64,000 bases of DNA from Neckera pumila. Its lineage: Eukaryota; Streptophyta; Bryopsida; Hypnales; Neckeraceae. Made by a program: the position numbers and the translations under genes. Positions 49,405 to 61,475 of the stretch are shown here, one piece after another (the stretch's first letter is position 1; each line of letters starts with the position of its first letter). The notes under the pieces are model-generated. The model ran no database searches and was not told the origin of the DNA. It was given only the letters and a program-made list of their open reading frames with translations. Location of the stretch: assembly GCA_963969595.1 (NCBI GenBank), contig OZ018409.1, positions 23,614,163 to 23,678,162 of the forward strand. The letters are read 5' to 3'.

Positions 49405-49575
49405 GAAGTGAAAAAATGGAGAGGGTGTTTGGGGATAAAATGGTGAAGGCATGGAAACAAATAGACAAGGGAGAAGTGAAAAAATAGAGAGGGTGTTTGG
49501 TTATAAAATGGTAAAGGCATGGAAACAAATACACAAGTGCTATGAAAAAAATAGAGAGGGTGGTATAAAAATGAT
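49405..49575. repeat. 68-bp tandem repeat, about 2.3 units
   Basis: GAAGTGAAAAAATRGAGAGG occurs at 49,405 and 49,473; units continue with GTGTTTGG, ATAAAATGGT and GGCATGGAAACAAATA. It truncates the 3' part of the transposase remnant that follows. Confidence 0.85.
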
Positions 49576-49629
49576 GATGAATTCACCTTATTCTTTGCGA
49601 GCATGGTTTCTTCCATTGCAAATTTAAGG

Positions 49630-50009
49630 CCCATAGTGATATTCTTTAAAAACCTCCGATTCAGACACAAAAAAATTCGATTGCATGTCCTACAATAATA
49701 CATACAATTGTGGTCACCATATACTAGGCATGCACGTTGGAGTCGACTAGAAGTGGGCATGTGGGGACACGATGGCTCCTTTGCTTCATCCACATCAGTT
49801 TTACAACCACGCCAGTTTTGTATGAGAGCATCATACAAATCGGCCTTGAATTGGAGGTGGGTAATTGCTTTCCTTTGATGGCAACATTGATGCAAGCTTG
49901 CTAGATAGATTATATACATATTCACCACCGTTGTGTCAAGTAAAAAGTAAAAAATTTGGTGCCACCTATGGGCACTTTTATTTCCATCCTTTGAACAAAG
50001 TGTACACAA
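49630..50009 (-). pseudogene. piggyBac-like transposase C-terminal remnant
   Basis: The minus-strand frame encodes KSAHRWHQIFYFLLDTTVVN followed by MYIIYL, the characteristic end of the DDE_Tnp_1_7 (piggyBac) domain. About 45 residues later comes HMPTSSRLQRAC and a cysteine-rich segment with Cys at residues 94, 102, 106, 109 and 115 (pattern C-x7-C-x3-C-x2-C-x5-C), like the piggyBac C-terminal zinc-binding domain. The catalytic N-terminal part is missing; the frame after residue 125 or so runs into a tandem repeat. It is not able to encode a transposase. Confidence 0.75.
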
Positions 50010-50490
50010 GTCCAGATTCCAATTTTTATCGTAGTTAAATCTCTATTGGATGTTAACAAGTATAATCCAATTACGCCTTCCAAGCAATGGATCTTTTGAT
50101 GTTATTCCTAGTGTTAGCTTTGTCCACTTCTAAGTGCTATAAAATCCAAAAGATGTTGGTATTGTTCAAATGGTTTTTACTATGATCAATTAACCATCAA
50201 ATTTTGAATTGATATTAGCCTAAAAACAAATAAACAAAAATGGTTTAATGGACAAGGTTTGGTTTACCATTTCCAAATGGTGAAGAAAACTAAAGTTAAC
50301 CTAAATTTCTAATGGATAATTGGGACTGAAGTTATTTTTAACTAATCCCTTTTGGATAATTTTTTAAGAAGTTCTTACTCTTACTAATAGAAGATAAATT
50401 CAACATGTTTCTGTAGATAGGTGGTATTTCACTTTTTGTTTGTATTTTTGGATGTATTTTGAGGCTTTTTGAGCGAATGCATGTGTTTAT
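50010..50490. other. Intergenic, short hairpin motif
   Basis: At 50,075-50,104 is GCCTTCCAAGCAATGGATCT followed by TTT, matching the right end of the TIR element at 60,248. No partner end was found in the window. No gene. Confidence 0.4.
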
Positions 50491-51965
50491 TGTTACCAAT
50501 TTGGAAGTTTTGTCCTGTAAATAGCCGAATTGGAGTCATTTTCTGGTGACGAATTGATCAGTTCAGTGGGTCCTAGTCAGTTTGATAATGGCTAGTTGGC
50601 TAGTTGTTTTTGTCCAAGTTGGTTTATGTTTGGGTTTGAGGGGGTCTCTGATTCCGAATTGGTTTTGTGAATGAGCCGGAGCTTAATGTGAGTTGGATGT
50701 GAATGTTAAGTTCAGGTTATTTTCTGTGTCATGGTTGTGAGAGGTGGTTCCAAATTGGAGCTGGGGTGGTTAGAATGGTTGTCTCTGAGTTGGTAACCGC
50801 CGATTTTAGATTCCTATTTGGTTGTTGGTTTTGTTGTCATTTTCACCCACTGTTGAGAGAGAGCCAGTGCGTGTCCCAGCCAAGTTGTGTTGTATATTTT
50901 TGTGTTTGTGTGATGTTGTGTGTGTGAGTCCAAGTGGTTGTGAGTATGAATGTTTGTGTCTACGTCCGAGTCGGAGATGTTTAGTGGTATCAGTGTGATG
51001 TGATACAAGTCCTAATTGGAGATTTGTGTGTGAGGAAGGAACATGGTTACATGGAGATGGGTGTTTAAGGAAGTACAGGAAGTTGAAGAATTTATCCAAG
51101 TTGTGGAGATGTGGGTTGCTGGAGAGCAGTGAATGTTAATCGGTGGAGAAAATTCCTATTTGGCGGAAATGAGCGCCAGTGTGTGAAGAAATTGAAGTAG
51201 TTGATTTTGAGTTAGTGGTGTGAAGTGATTATGGAGTTAAGTCCAAATTGAAAATTTGAAGAGAGAACTTGATAGGAATTAGAGCTTACAATAGTGGAGA
51301 ATAAGTTGAAATCTGTAAAAGGTTAAACTCAATTATGATTTAATGGTGATTTGTCACCAAATCGGTTAAATGTAAATGGAAACTTTATGCCAAATGATTG
51401 TGCTGTGAGGAATGCATTATCCGGAAAGTGACCGATTGTGTTCTTGTTGATTCCAGTTGGTGAAGTTACAATTTATTTGTAATTAGAGTGGTTGTAGTTG
51501 ATGTGAGTGGAGTCCAAATTGGAAAATTAAAGCTTGAATGTTCTCTGTCTGATTTTTCGAATTTGTTTATGTGTTATGTTTGATGCAATGAGAGATTAAT
51601 TTGATGATGGATGATTGAAATTCCGAGTTGGTTATGGACATCTTGTGAGCAAAGTGAGTAATTCTAAATTGGGATATAAGCAATGTCAATTTTGCAATAA
51701 ATGGAATTATGTTAAGTGGAGTGTGAGGAGCAAGAAAAATCAGTAGAGGAAGATTTGGTGGTTGAGAATGTAGTAGATTTTCAAAATTGGGAACAAAGGA
51801 AGTTACCAAATAGGAGAGATGAAGATTCAGTTGGTGGTGAGTTAAAAATCCTATTCGGAAAGCTGAGAAGTTAGGCGCTGTGAGCACCTGTGAAGCCCGA
51901 GTTGGAAGACTGTTAGCCTGACTTGGTGGTGGTTCCTGTGCCGGTGAACCTGAGTTGGCGAAAAG
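50491..51965. other. GT-rich tract with a recurring YCNARTTGG box
   Basis: About twenty boxes of the type CCGAATTGG, CCAAGTTGG, CCAAATTGG or CCGAGTTGG recur along 1.5 kb at irregular spacing (about 25-110 bp). The plus strand is poor in C outside the boxes. No open frame has a recognisable domain. This may be a strongly decayed tandem repeat or a non-coding transcript region. Confidence 0.5.
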
Positions 51966-52349
51966 AATATCAAGATCAACTTGGCATTTGGGAGATGTCT
52001 TAAACCTTGTGATTATTAAGAGTGGAGAGAAAATTTATAATTTTAAAATTTCAATAGTAAGGGGAGTATATATATTTAAAATTGAAATAAATGACTCTAT
52101 TTTCTTCCATGCTTGGTGTTTGTAGTGTCCTATTAGGCTATTAATTGACTAATTAGAGACAAACCTATTAGATAGACCTCCCTTGGAACGAACTTTACTA
52201 TTAGCCTTGGATTTTGTTTAAATATAATTTGACGACCAAAGCTTATCTACAGTTTCTAAACTAAATAGTTTTACCTTAGAGATGTTACTTCTAGACTGGT
52301 TGTAAAAAAATGTAATTACTTTTGACTTCTTGATATAAGATAATTTACT

Positions 52350-52650
52350 GATGAATTTTGACTGTGTCGGTTCATCAAAATTCTTACGTAATTCTTTTTT
52401 ACCTTAAATTCCCAATTTATTACTTCTTAGTTAATTGATTTTACGGATGAATTTTGACTATGTTGGTTCATCAAAATTCTAATGTAGTAATGTAATTTCT
52501 TTTTATTTTTTACTTCTAATGTGAACTAGTTTTATTATTGATAATTGATTTTTATCTTTAAAGGTAAAATAAAAGTACTTTTGATTTCTTTGGTAAGAGT
52601 TATTTTACGATTGAATTTTGACCGTTATCCGATTTACCAAAATTTTTCCA
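52350..52650. repeat. Three copies of a small hairpin unit
   Basis: GATGAATTTTGACTRTGTYG followed by GTTCATCAAAATTC at 52,350 and 52,446, and a diverged copy at 52,609. Each can pair GAATTTTGA with TCAAAATTC around a loop of about 13 bases. Confidence 0.75.
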
Positions 52651-53879
52651 TAATTTCTTTTTTACTTTGAAAATTTGAAAACTACTTCTACTTTGATCTT
52701 TGGTTTTTATTTTTACTTTAAATTCTAATAACCTAAAAGAAGTTCTATTAGTTAGCTCTAATTTTTTCTTTCTACTTTTACTACTATTTTGATATTTTCT
52801 ATTCAAGATAAATGTTGGGAATTTCTAGAATGGTAAATATTTGGAAATTACGTCAAATTCTTTTAGATATTTGATTTACTTGTCTATTGTAAATTTTAAA
52901 CTCCTTGATAAATTGGTTTTGGATAATTCTTTTTAATTTGTTCCTAATTTCTACCTTAAGTCAATTCCTTTATCTTTTGGAAATTTTTATCCTATTCCTA
53001 ATTGCAATTGTTTCCTAGAGGCTATTTAAGTTTCTTATCTAATTCTAAGTTTCAGTTCCTATTTCTTGTGGTTCTTTATGTTCTAATTGCATTCCAACTT
53101 CCTAATTCCACAATGTTAATCCTAATTAACAATTCTAATTTAATTTATTAATTTGCACAATTAAATAACAAATAACAAAAGAAAGGATTTTTAAAAACTT
53201 ACTCCAAAAATTGCGGATTCAATGATGCCATCCTCGTTTACCGTCATTGTGATCTTGTTGTGATCGAAGGTAGCATCCATGTTGTCTTTTCTTTTCTTTT
53301 TTCAATATGGAAAAAAATCGATTCTTTTCGTATTTTCTTTCTTTTAATTTTTCTTTATAATTTTTTCTTCTTTTAGGGATATTTTTGAAAACAAATCTAA
53401 TCTAATAGGATTTTTTTAATGGTTTAAAAGTCAACCAAACCTTAAAATAAACTGGCCAAGATTTTCCTACTAATACAAATTTGATAACTTCTCCTAAAGT
53501 CCAACTACTCTCTAATTGGATTTCTAAGTATTTCTCAATCAAAACAAAGAGGGTTACAAAAGTCAACAATATCTAGTTAGTGTTCTAAATTGACTTTTTT
53601 GTTCTAAAAAATCCTCTACTTCTAATATGTCTATTTCTTTGCAAATTTATTTGAGTCTTATGGCTCTGGCTTCAGTTTTGTGTCACTCAGAACCTTGGAA
53701 ATGTATTTTCTTCTGTATTTGCTGAGTTCTTCAGAGGTTGCTTAGGAATTTGCAATTGATCTGCAACAGGTGGTGAGCTCCAAAAACCCCGAAGGACTGA
53801 ATTGACTTGGGCTCCTCCACTCCTAGAGTTCTGGCTTGGAATTTGAGATGTATTGATTGATGACTGGGTATGTACTAGC
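52651..53879. other. Intergenic, T-rich, no gene seen
   Basis: Only short frames. Composition is strongly pyrimidine-rich on the plus strand up to about 53,370. Nothing recognised. Confidence 0.4.
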
Positions 53880-54030
53880 TGCAACTTGAGCTTATTAACT
53901 TGGATTGCAATTTTGAGCTTGTGAACTAGAGTGCAATTTTGAGCTTGTGAACTAGAGTGCAATTTTGAGCTTGAAATTTGATTGCAATTTTGAGCTTGTG
54001 AACTGGACTGCAATTTTGAGCTTAAAACTT
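53880..54030. repeat. About 30-bp minisatellite (TGCAATTTTGAGCTTGTGAA)n
   Basis: Five to six units built on TGCAATTTTGAGCTTGTGAA or the variant with GAAATTTGA. On the minus strand a frame crosses it, giving a repeated SSQAQNC pattern, which I regard as a by-product. Confidence 0.85.
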
Positions 54031-54289
54031 GAACACCAACCTTCCCTCAACTGCCTTGATCTGTCAAAATTTCACTCCTCTTGCCTAGCCAAAATGACTG
54101 GCTTCTGGGCCTCCGATCTAGCTATGCTACCGGCTAGATTGCTGGCCTAGCTCTGCTGCCGACTGTTGCTGGTTCTGACTGAAACGTAATTGAGCCTTAA
54201 TTGGCACACATTAACACAAAAAATTAACTTGGCCATTGTTTAGCCACACATTTGGGATTTTGGGGTCCTTTGGGACCCTTTTTAAAACA

Positions 54290-56223
54290 ATACTAAATTG
54301 GAAAATTAGTGCCGAAGACAAAACTTTGTTGTACAAGGTGGTTTAAGCCTCAAATTGGGCAATATAAGAAATAATAAATTCCTTAGAAAAGTTAGTTAGT
54401 AAGCGAAAGCTTTGCCGTATTGGGGGGTTAACCCCAATTTCCAGCAATATTTTGCAAGAGTTTGGTTCCTCATGGAACAACAAAAATCTTGGATCCAACT
54501 CTAAGCTTCTCCAAATAACAAAAAAAAACAGACTTGGACCACTTATTCCACGTCAAGGCTTTAGGGGGTTTTTCACAAACCAAAGGTAAGAAATTCCACA
54601 CAAGAAGCTCAATGGAATGATTGTTAGTAGATGCAAGGATTTAAATATAATAAGGCAAACTCCAAAGGATTCACATTACCGACATAGCCGAGATTCGGTG
54701 TGAATGTCTTTGGGATTAGTACACAAAGACTAGAAATTGATCAAAGCTTAAAAAATGCTCAAAAAATATAAAAGTAAACAAGCTTCTCAAAGGGGCCCCA
54801 ACTTCCTTTGAAGTAAGCAACAAAGACACATAATAGCTTAAAAATACAAAAAAATCTTGAATTGAATTGAAACAAAAGAGTTTTTTGGTTTAATACCAAA
54901 AATTTTGACAACGTGGCCGCGTAAAGCGCAAATAACAAAATGCAAAAGGGGTGTGAAGTGAGGGGAGGGGGAGGCCTTATATACTCGCTCAAGGCCTCAC
55001 CTTCCCCCTCAATTTCCTAATTTTACTTTCTAGGTAATTTCAAATTTACTAATTAAAATTCTACACTATTGCTGTAATCACTTTAACTTTTGGGAAGAAA
55101 TGCTCCAAACTCTAAATCAATTGCGCCATTGTCTTCAGAAGACCAAAATCAGTCGTAGGATTCCCTTACCTCCTATTTCCAGGCTGTTTTGTATGTAAAA
55201 ATCAACGTTTAGCATACTGCTTAAAATGGTAAAAATTCATTTGTAGGAAATAATTTTATCTTCAAATTTTGGCAGGCCAGGGTTGTTGAGGAGGTCTAAG
55301 ATAGTAAGAAAAGAGTCTAAGTTGACTCCAATCAGAATCGGGAGCTTCTGGTGTGCCAATCAACGTAACAAATCTTTTAAAATTTGTTAAAATTTCGTTA
55401 GCACCGTTGGTTCTGGTACTTGTTGGGGTCGGAATGTGATGAAATTTGATCGGATGCTTTATTAGCACTAAAAATTTTATCCTAATTTTTAGTGGGATTT
55501 TATCACCACTTTGAGATTTTCTAGGAATTTTCTAATGCGTCAAAATACGGTTGACTTCCCAGGGAGTCATTTCCGCAATTCAGAAAATTACGAAACTTTT
55601 TGGGCAACTTCTAGGAAATTTCCAAATGCCATGTGCAAACTTACAACTTCTTTTGCACTAATCTAAGGCGTGTGTGATTTACAACCTTTCAGTTTAATTC
55701 CCATCCAGGGGGGAAATCATTCTCAATATAAGTTAATTCCTTCTCGGGCGAGGAATCATTCTTAATCAAGAGGATCTAGCCCTCTAGCTTCCTTGTTATG
55801 CTCCTAGAAGGTTTCTTGGTCAAAACCTCTGTTTTTGGCCCCGCAAATTGTTTGTAATCTCAGTTTGTGATTTTATCTGCACTGGTATACGACTTCTCTT
55901 CTGTCCTCTATTTTCTATCCTAAGTATTTCAAATGCCCTTCAAAAGTCTATTTTTGGGTGGTTTTGTGGTTTGGCCATCAGGCTTAATTCCACTTGAACT
56001 ATCAAATGTTCTCTGAATTGCTTAAATAGACTTAATATTAGCTCATAGTAGTAATTAAAGTGGTTTTGGATTTTTAGTCAAATCATATTTTATTTGTAGG
56101 AATTTCCTCCAAATATCACGTGAACATACTTATACTATATTTTAAACCCTAATTAATCTTAAATATGAGCAAAAAGAAAAAAAAATAAATTTTGAGGTTC
56201 AAGTGCTAACTTGGGGGCTCACA
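54290..56223 (-). mobile_element. LTR-like repeat, family D copy 2
   Basis: In minus orientation it starts TGTGAGCCCCCAAGTTAG (terminus at 56,223), as expected for an LTR beginning with TG. A TATA-type promoter, GAGTATATAAGGCC, sits 1.24 kb downstream (54,973-54,986). Copy 3 has the same terminus-to-TATA spacing. Other shared blocks are given under copy 1. The inner end was not fixed, and no gag-pol frame is adjacent, so it is a solo LTR or part of a non-coding retroelement. Confidence 0.6.
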
Positions 56224-56284
56224 TGCCCATATTACTTTAAGCTCTGATCTTTTAGGGTTAGATTTTTTTTTCTTTTAATGTTCT

Positions 56285-56715
56285 CTCTTGTGTCTTTTGG
56301 AGAGGCCTTGGATTAGAACCAAAGCTCTCAAAGTTTGATCGTAGTACATTTTTTTGGAGAAGCCTTGGGTTGAAACCAAGGCTCTCAAAGTTCAGTCATA
56401 GTGTATTTTTTTAAAAAGGCCGTGTGTTGGATTCAAGGCTCTCAAACTCCGATTATTGATTGCGTTGTTTTTAAAAGAGGCTTTATGTTGGAACTAAGGC
56501 TCTCAAGTTCTTGCAATTATTGGTCTCATTGGGACAGTAAAGCTCTGAACCCCCTTAGGGTGAAAAAGTCTCAAGTTCACACCTTTTAGTCTTGTTGTTG
56601 CATCTTTTTAAAAAGACTTTGAATTGGAATCAAGGCTTTTAAATCTCTGTTTTTGTTGGTCCCGTTGGGACAGCAAAGCTTTGATTCCCTTTGAGATCAA
56701 AGAATTTCAAGTTTA
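56285..56715. repeat. Array of about five small hairpins, 55-60 bp apart
   Basis: Units such as GAGAAGCCTTGG..CCAAGGCTCTC (56,357-56,386) pair with themselves; related units lie at 56,301, 56,412, 56,472 and 56,610. A second module, GTTGGGACAGCAAAGCTTTG-like, occurs twice (about 56,530 and 56,657) between them. Confidence 0.75.
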
Positions 56716-56831
56716 CGTGTTTTAGCCTTGATGTTGTCTCAATGTCCCCTTATTTTTAGTCTCAACTTTCCCTTGTTTTAGTCCTAAACCATGATGAGTT
56801 AGTAAAAAATTGAAAAACTTATAATAGGTAG

Positions 56832-57972
56832 AAAAGATCCATTGCTTAAAAGGCACAATGGATTGATGCTAGACACCTATAGATAGAATTGGACCCGGAT
56901 TACCAAAAACTTGGTTGTGCTTGTTTATTTGCCAAAGGTGGATAAATAAGTGTTTACAACGCAAAAATTTCTCCGATTTTGCAAATTTTTACTTCAATAG
57001 TTTTAGGTAGTTCCACTTAATTTAATTCAGAGCTCTTTATACTGATTAGATTAATAAATGTTAAATAAACTGGAGGTTGTTACACTAACGTATAGTAGAT
57101 CGTTTTCAATCACATCACCCAGACATAATGCAACATACCTACCTTCAGCCTTCTGTAGATTCAATAGAGATAAAATTTTGTCAAACTTGCTTTATTACTT
57201 ATCTCCAATTTTTCACTGCAAATAATCTAAGTTAAAAATTGAGTGGACCATAGCCATTTCTCCCATTTAATTTAATTTTTCTATTACGCCATTTTAGGTA
57301 TAGATTTTCCACCTACTCATTCATGGCCTTGACTTCATTAGACATTTATCATTTATATGCCACTTTTATAACAAATGTCCCATTTCTTCAATTAAAGTAA
57401 TTATTTGTTATCTTAATAATTGGTTAGGGAAACACTATATATTGTTTTTTGTTTTAAGTTGAAGGTCTTTTCACCCATTAGACTTTGAGGTACTTCCTCG
57501 TGCATTGCCTTTTATTACTTTGTTTATTGTTCTCATTTCACATTTATTTATTTTTTTCACATACACTTGCTTTCTCAAAGCAATTTCTTGAAATATGCAC
57601 TAGCTTCTTCTATTTGTTTTTTGAAAACCACAAAGCCTATTTTTTGGTGAACAAACAAGAGTACCGCTTTTTACTTCCTACATAATTTTGGAATGCTCAA
57701 TCTTCTAGACATTTGTATTTTCTTTTCATCATTGGAATTCTTATTTCTTTTTAATGTTTTTTAGTAACTGGATGGCCATCTACGTTTCTTTTTCTTTCCC
57801 ATATATTATCTAAAACTCTTATCCTCTTTTAAAAATAATATTTATTTATAAATAATCTTTATGCACTAAGTTATAGTCATATCATAAGTAAAACCTTTAA
57901 TTATTTTATTTTTTGAAGTTAGTATTAATAATTTTTATTTTTTTCAAAACTATTTTTTTCTCTCCAATACTA

Positions 57973-58051
<79 letters not shown>

Positions 58052-60248
58052 GTATATGTTATTTTTCATCTACATCCAATTCAATTAATATTTGTAATAT
58101 TAACATGAATATTTATGCCATAAATTGGTAGAAATATTTGCCTTTTTTATTGCTATAAATTTTTTGATTGCCTTTTATAACTCTAATTCTATTGTCATAT
58201 GGTTAACTCCTAATTAAAGTCTAAAAAGCCCTACAGGAGATTTGGAATCCTGTACATTTGAGTAATCTTATTTAGTGATATAATTTCTTGAACATCTTTT
58301 TGAAGATGGGAATTAGAAAATAAGAGTAGCTTTTTGGAAAACAAAATTTTTTATTTCAATTGGTGACCAGAAACAAAAGTTTTATCATCAAGGTTCAAAT
58401 AGAAATGTGAGGAGCAACCCACAAAAAATCACAAAAATTCAAGTACTTAATTTCTAATTTTCTTCTCAATAATGAAATTTTGTCTACATTATAAGCTTTG
58501 ATTCATTCTATTTGAACTAGTGATGAGAAAGTTATGCACAATCTAGTTTTGTAGGCAATCTAAGCATCTTCTTGAAAAAATCGCTTAAACAATCTTTTTT
58601 AAATCCAATTATTCCAACATTTTCAAAAAATATATTATTCTTCTACTTCACGTCCATAACAAACCTCTCTCTAATATCACATTCTAAAGTAAAAACATGA
58701 TATAAAAAACATACAATATTGATAATAAATTAATTACAATAATTCAAAGACATCAGATACTGAAATATTTAAATGTAGAGAAGTACAATATTAGAGTTCT
58801 AAAAAGATGTGTCTATAAACAATAACTATTTAACTCTATCAAATGATAAATGTAAGATGATAAACTATTTCATCTATAATCTAACATGGATAGTCAACAC
58901 AATCTAAGTGATGTTTTATATTCCTATAACAAAAAACAGAAATCATCATCTAGATTGTATTTACTGCGACAAAGTTTTCTTCTAGTGATATCATAAGAAA
59001 AGATCTTGTGGTATTCTTCTTGTGGTAAATGTGAAGAAGAATACTACATATAATATTCAAAAAATTATAATAAACTAAAAATTCACAACTATGTGAAAAA
59101 CATACAAAAAAAACAATAAATGAGCAAACTAGAAAAAAAAAAGGAAAAATTAGTACAATACACTATATGGTAAGCAATTGAATATATGCAAGATAAAAAA
59201 TAATTAAATTTTTACACCAAAAGTTGTCAAAATTGAAATGTCAAAATACTGTACATATGGAAATAAAAATTTATTTTAAGTCTTGTTCTTGCCACAAATT
59301 GAAACATCTACAAGTTGTTGAAACAAAAGTAATGTAAAACAATGTCGTATAATTTAACATAGGATGTTCATTACTTTGTAGGTCTCAATTACTTTATCAA
59401 CTCAATATTTGCTTTAAATTCCTTTTAGCCACACATTCATATCTTAAAATACTATCAACTTGATCTTATAATGTTTTATAAATAAGACTCATTTTTCTCT
59501 AAAGGCAAAAATAGCTTTGCTGCATACATCTTTGGACAAATACAAAATAAAAGATTCAAAGGACATTTAAAGTATTATAAAATCAACTCATTTTTTCAAA
59601 GTTTTATGGTCTTCTACTTCACATATTGTTAATAAATTGCTAAAAATTCTAATTTTTGATGTTCTACACTAAGACTAAATCCTTTTTTCTTCATATGTCT
59701 TTTATCTGCTTCCAATAGTTTTTCCTTAACTGCCAAAGCTAAACCAAGTTGGAAATATTCATAATTTTGAAGTATTTGGGGTTTCATCTTGGAAGCTTTG
59801 ATAGTAGTTAATATTTTTTGCTTAGGTCTAAAAATATACCATTATCTAAATTGACTTTAGCTGCATGTAAAACTGAAAAATATATCAAACCAATATATAA
59901 TTCCAAACTCACTATTACTCTCATCATAATGATTACTGATATGGAAATTTAAGATATTATTTATGGTGATAAAAAAAGTAGAGTATTTTAATCTTATAGA
60001 CATATTACCAAGATTATTTGATACCATATTCTTTTATTCATCTATCTAAGAAAGAAGAGGAAATCTAAACTTCTCATGTATTTAATTAATGACATTATTA
60101 GCAATGTGTGAGCATTTATTTACCCACCCTTGATAAATGTGTGTGCACAATCAAATTCTCAATTAATTTTGATTTTTTAAAAGTTAATTGGGTGCCTAGG
60201 CCTTGGCCTAGGCGTGGTCCATTGTGCCTTCCAAGCAATGGATCTTTT
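56832..60248. mobile_element. Non-coding element with terminal inverted repeats, 3.4 kb
   Basis: The left end AAAAGATCCATTGCTT and right end AAGCAATGGATCTTTT are exact inverse copies; pairing continues over GGCACAATGG and, after a diverged stretch, over a GGTTGTGC..AAGGTGGATAAATAA-like block (left about 56,912-56,955, right about 60,110-60,160). TAG flanks both ends (56,829-56,831 and 60,249-60,251), a possible 3-bp target duplication as in PIF/Harbinger-like elements. It contains no transposase frame. A family A-like fragment (58,430-58,600) and the AT microsatellite lie inside. Confidence 0.6.
57974..58048. repeat. (TA)n microsatellite, 75 bp
   Basis: Uninterrupted TA dinucleotides, about 37 units, inside the 3.4-kb TIR element. 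Confidence 0.98.
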
Positions 60249-60251
60249 TAG

Positions 60252-61475
60252 TGTGCCTCAAGATACTTCAATACAAAAAAACCCAGGCAGAAATACAATT
60301 TAACTGCAATAACTAAAATTATTGGTCAAATGAATCAAGCCACTGTGGATTTTTGTGAAAGTTAAGATAGTCCAACTTTGGTAATACAAAGTCATAGAGG
60401 ATTTTATACCCTTTCCAAACTATAAAATTTATTTCCATCCGATATTCCTAACCAAAGTTACGGACGGATGAAGTTTTAGCCAAAAGAAGGTTAGTAAAAT
60501 CATACACTATTTTCTATCAATTTACAATATAAAATCTACTTTCGTTTTTCACTTTTCACTTTTTTGATTTTTAAATTTATCTAAATCTCCATTTTAATTC
60601 TTTATGGATGGAAACTTCTAAATTTCATCCATTTTTAGTTATAAACTTCATCTGCTTCTCACTTTTTTATTTTAACTCCAAATTGAGCCTACTTTAAGAT
60701 TTTGGAAAGTTCTAGATTGTTTTTATAGGTTTTCAAACTTAAATCTGACTTGATTCTATATCTAGGTAGTTTAATTTGTTTCTTGGCTTTGGTACTATTT
60801 AAAACTTATTATTTAAAGATGTTTTGAAAAGGAAAAGGAGAATTTGGTGTCATACCTAAATGTTGACTTCTTCTTCATTGAATTAATCCATCATTCCCTT
60901 GGTCTTCTTCTTGAGCTATTTTTTATTGTAAATTTTTTGATGTTTTGATTTTGTACAAATTTTTGGCAAAGTCAAAATACTACTTCTATCATTCTAACCT
61001 TCTCTTTCCACTTCTTTTTTTCCCTTTCAATACTATCCTATCCTATTTCGAATTTCCTAATTGTTGACTATGAATTTCTAGAATTTTTTAACCACTATTT
61101 TATATTTTTTTGTTGATTATTTTGCCATCAACTCCTTTTGTCAACGTTTTTGGAAACTTTTCTATAAGTTTTCTAAATGCCTTTCTAATCCTCTCCTTCT
61201 ACTAATCTTTCTTGAATCTATGTCCATTCCTTATTTTTTTTTTTTTCCCTCAACCAATTTGAGAGTTTTTAAAAAGTTTCATATGTGTTTTTTGCAGGTC
61301 GTCTATTTTAAGCTACTTACAACGTGACTCTAATCTCTATTTTTCTTTGTTAATTACTTTCTTAATTCACTACTTTCTCTTAACTCCTATTTTTGTCGAG
61401 GGAAAAAAATGACTACTTGTCGTGGAGAATTCCTGATGCTTTTGAAGACTCCATAGAAAGACTCCTTGTTGTTTC
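60252..61475. other. Intergenic, T-rich, no gene seen
   Basis: Short frames only and no motif. The plus strand from about 60,530 to 61,400 is pyrimidine-rich. Confidence 0.4.

Noticed and set aside
50975..51006. TGGTATCAG near 50,976, resembling a retroelement primer-binding site for initiator tRNA-Met
   Set aside because: Only nine bases match, no LTR end precedes it, and it lies within the box-rich tract without gag-pol coding downstream.
53687..54013. 108-codon minus-strand frame with repeated SSQAQN pattern
   Set aside because: It is produced by a 30-bp minisatellite whose unit length divides by three.
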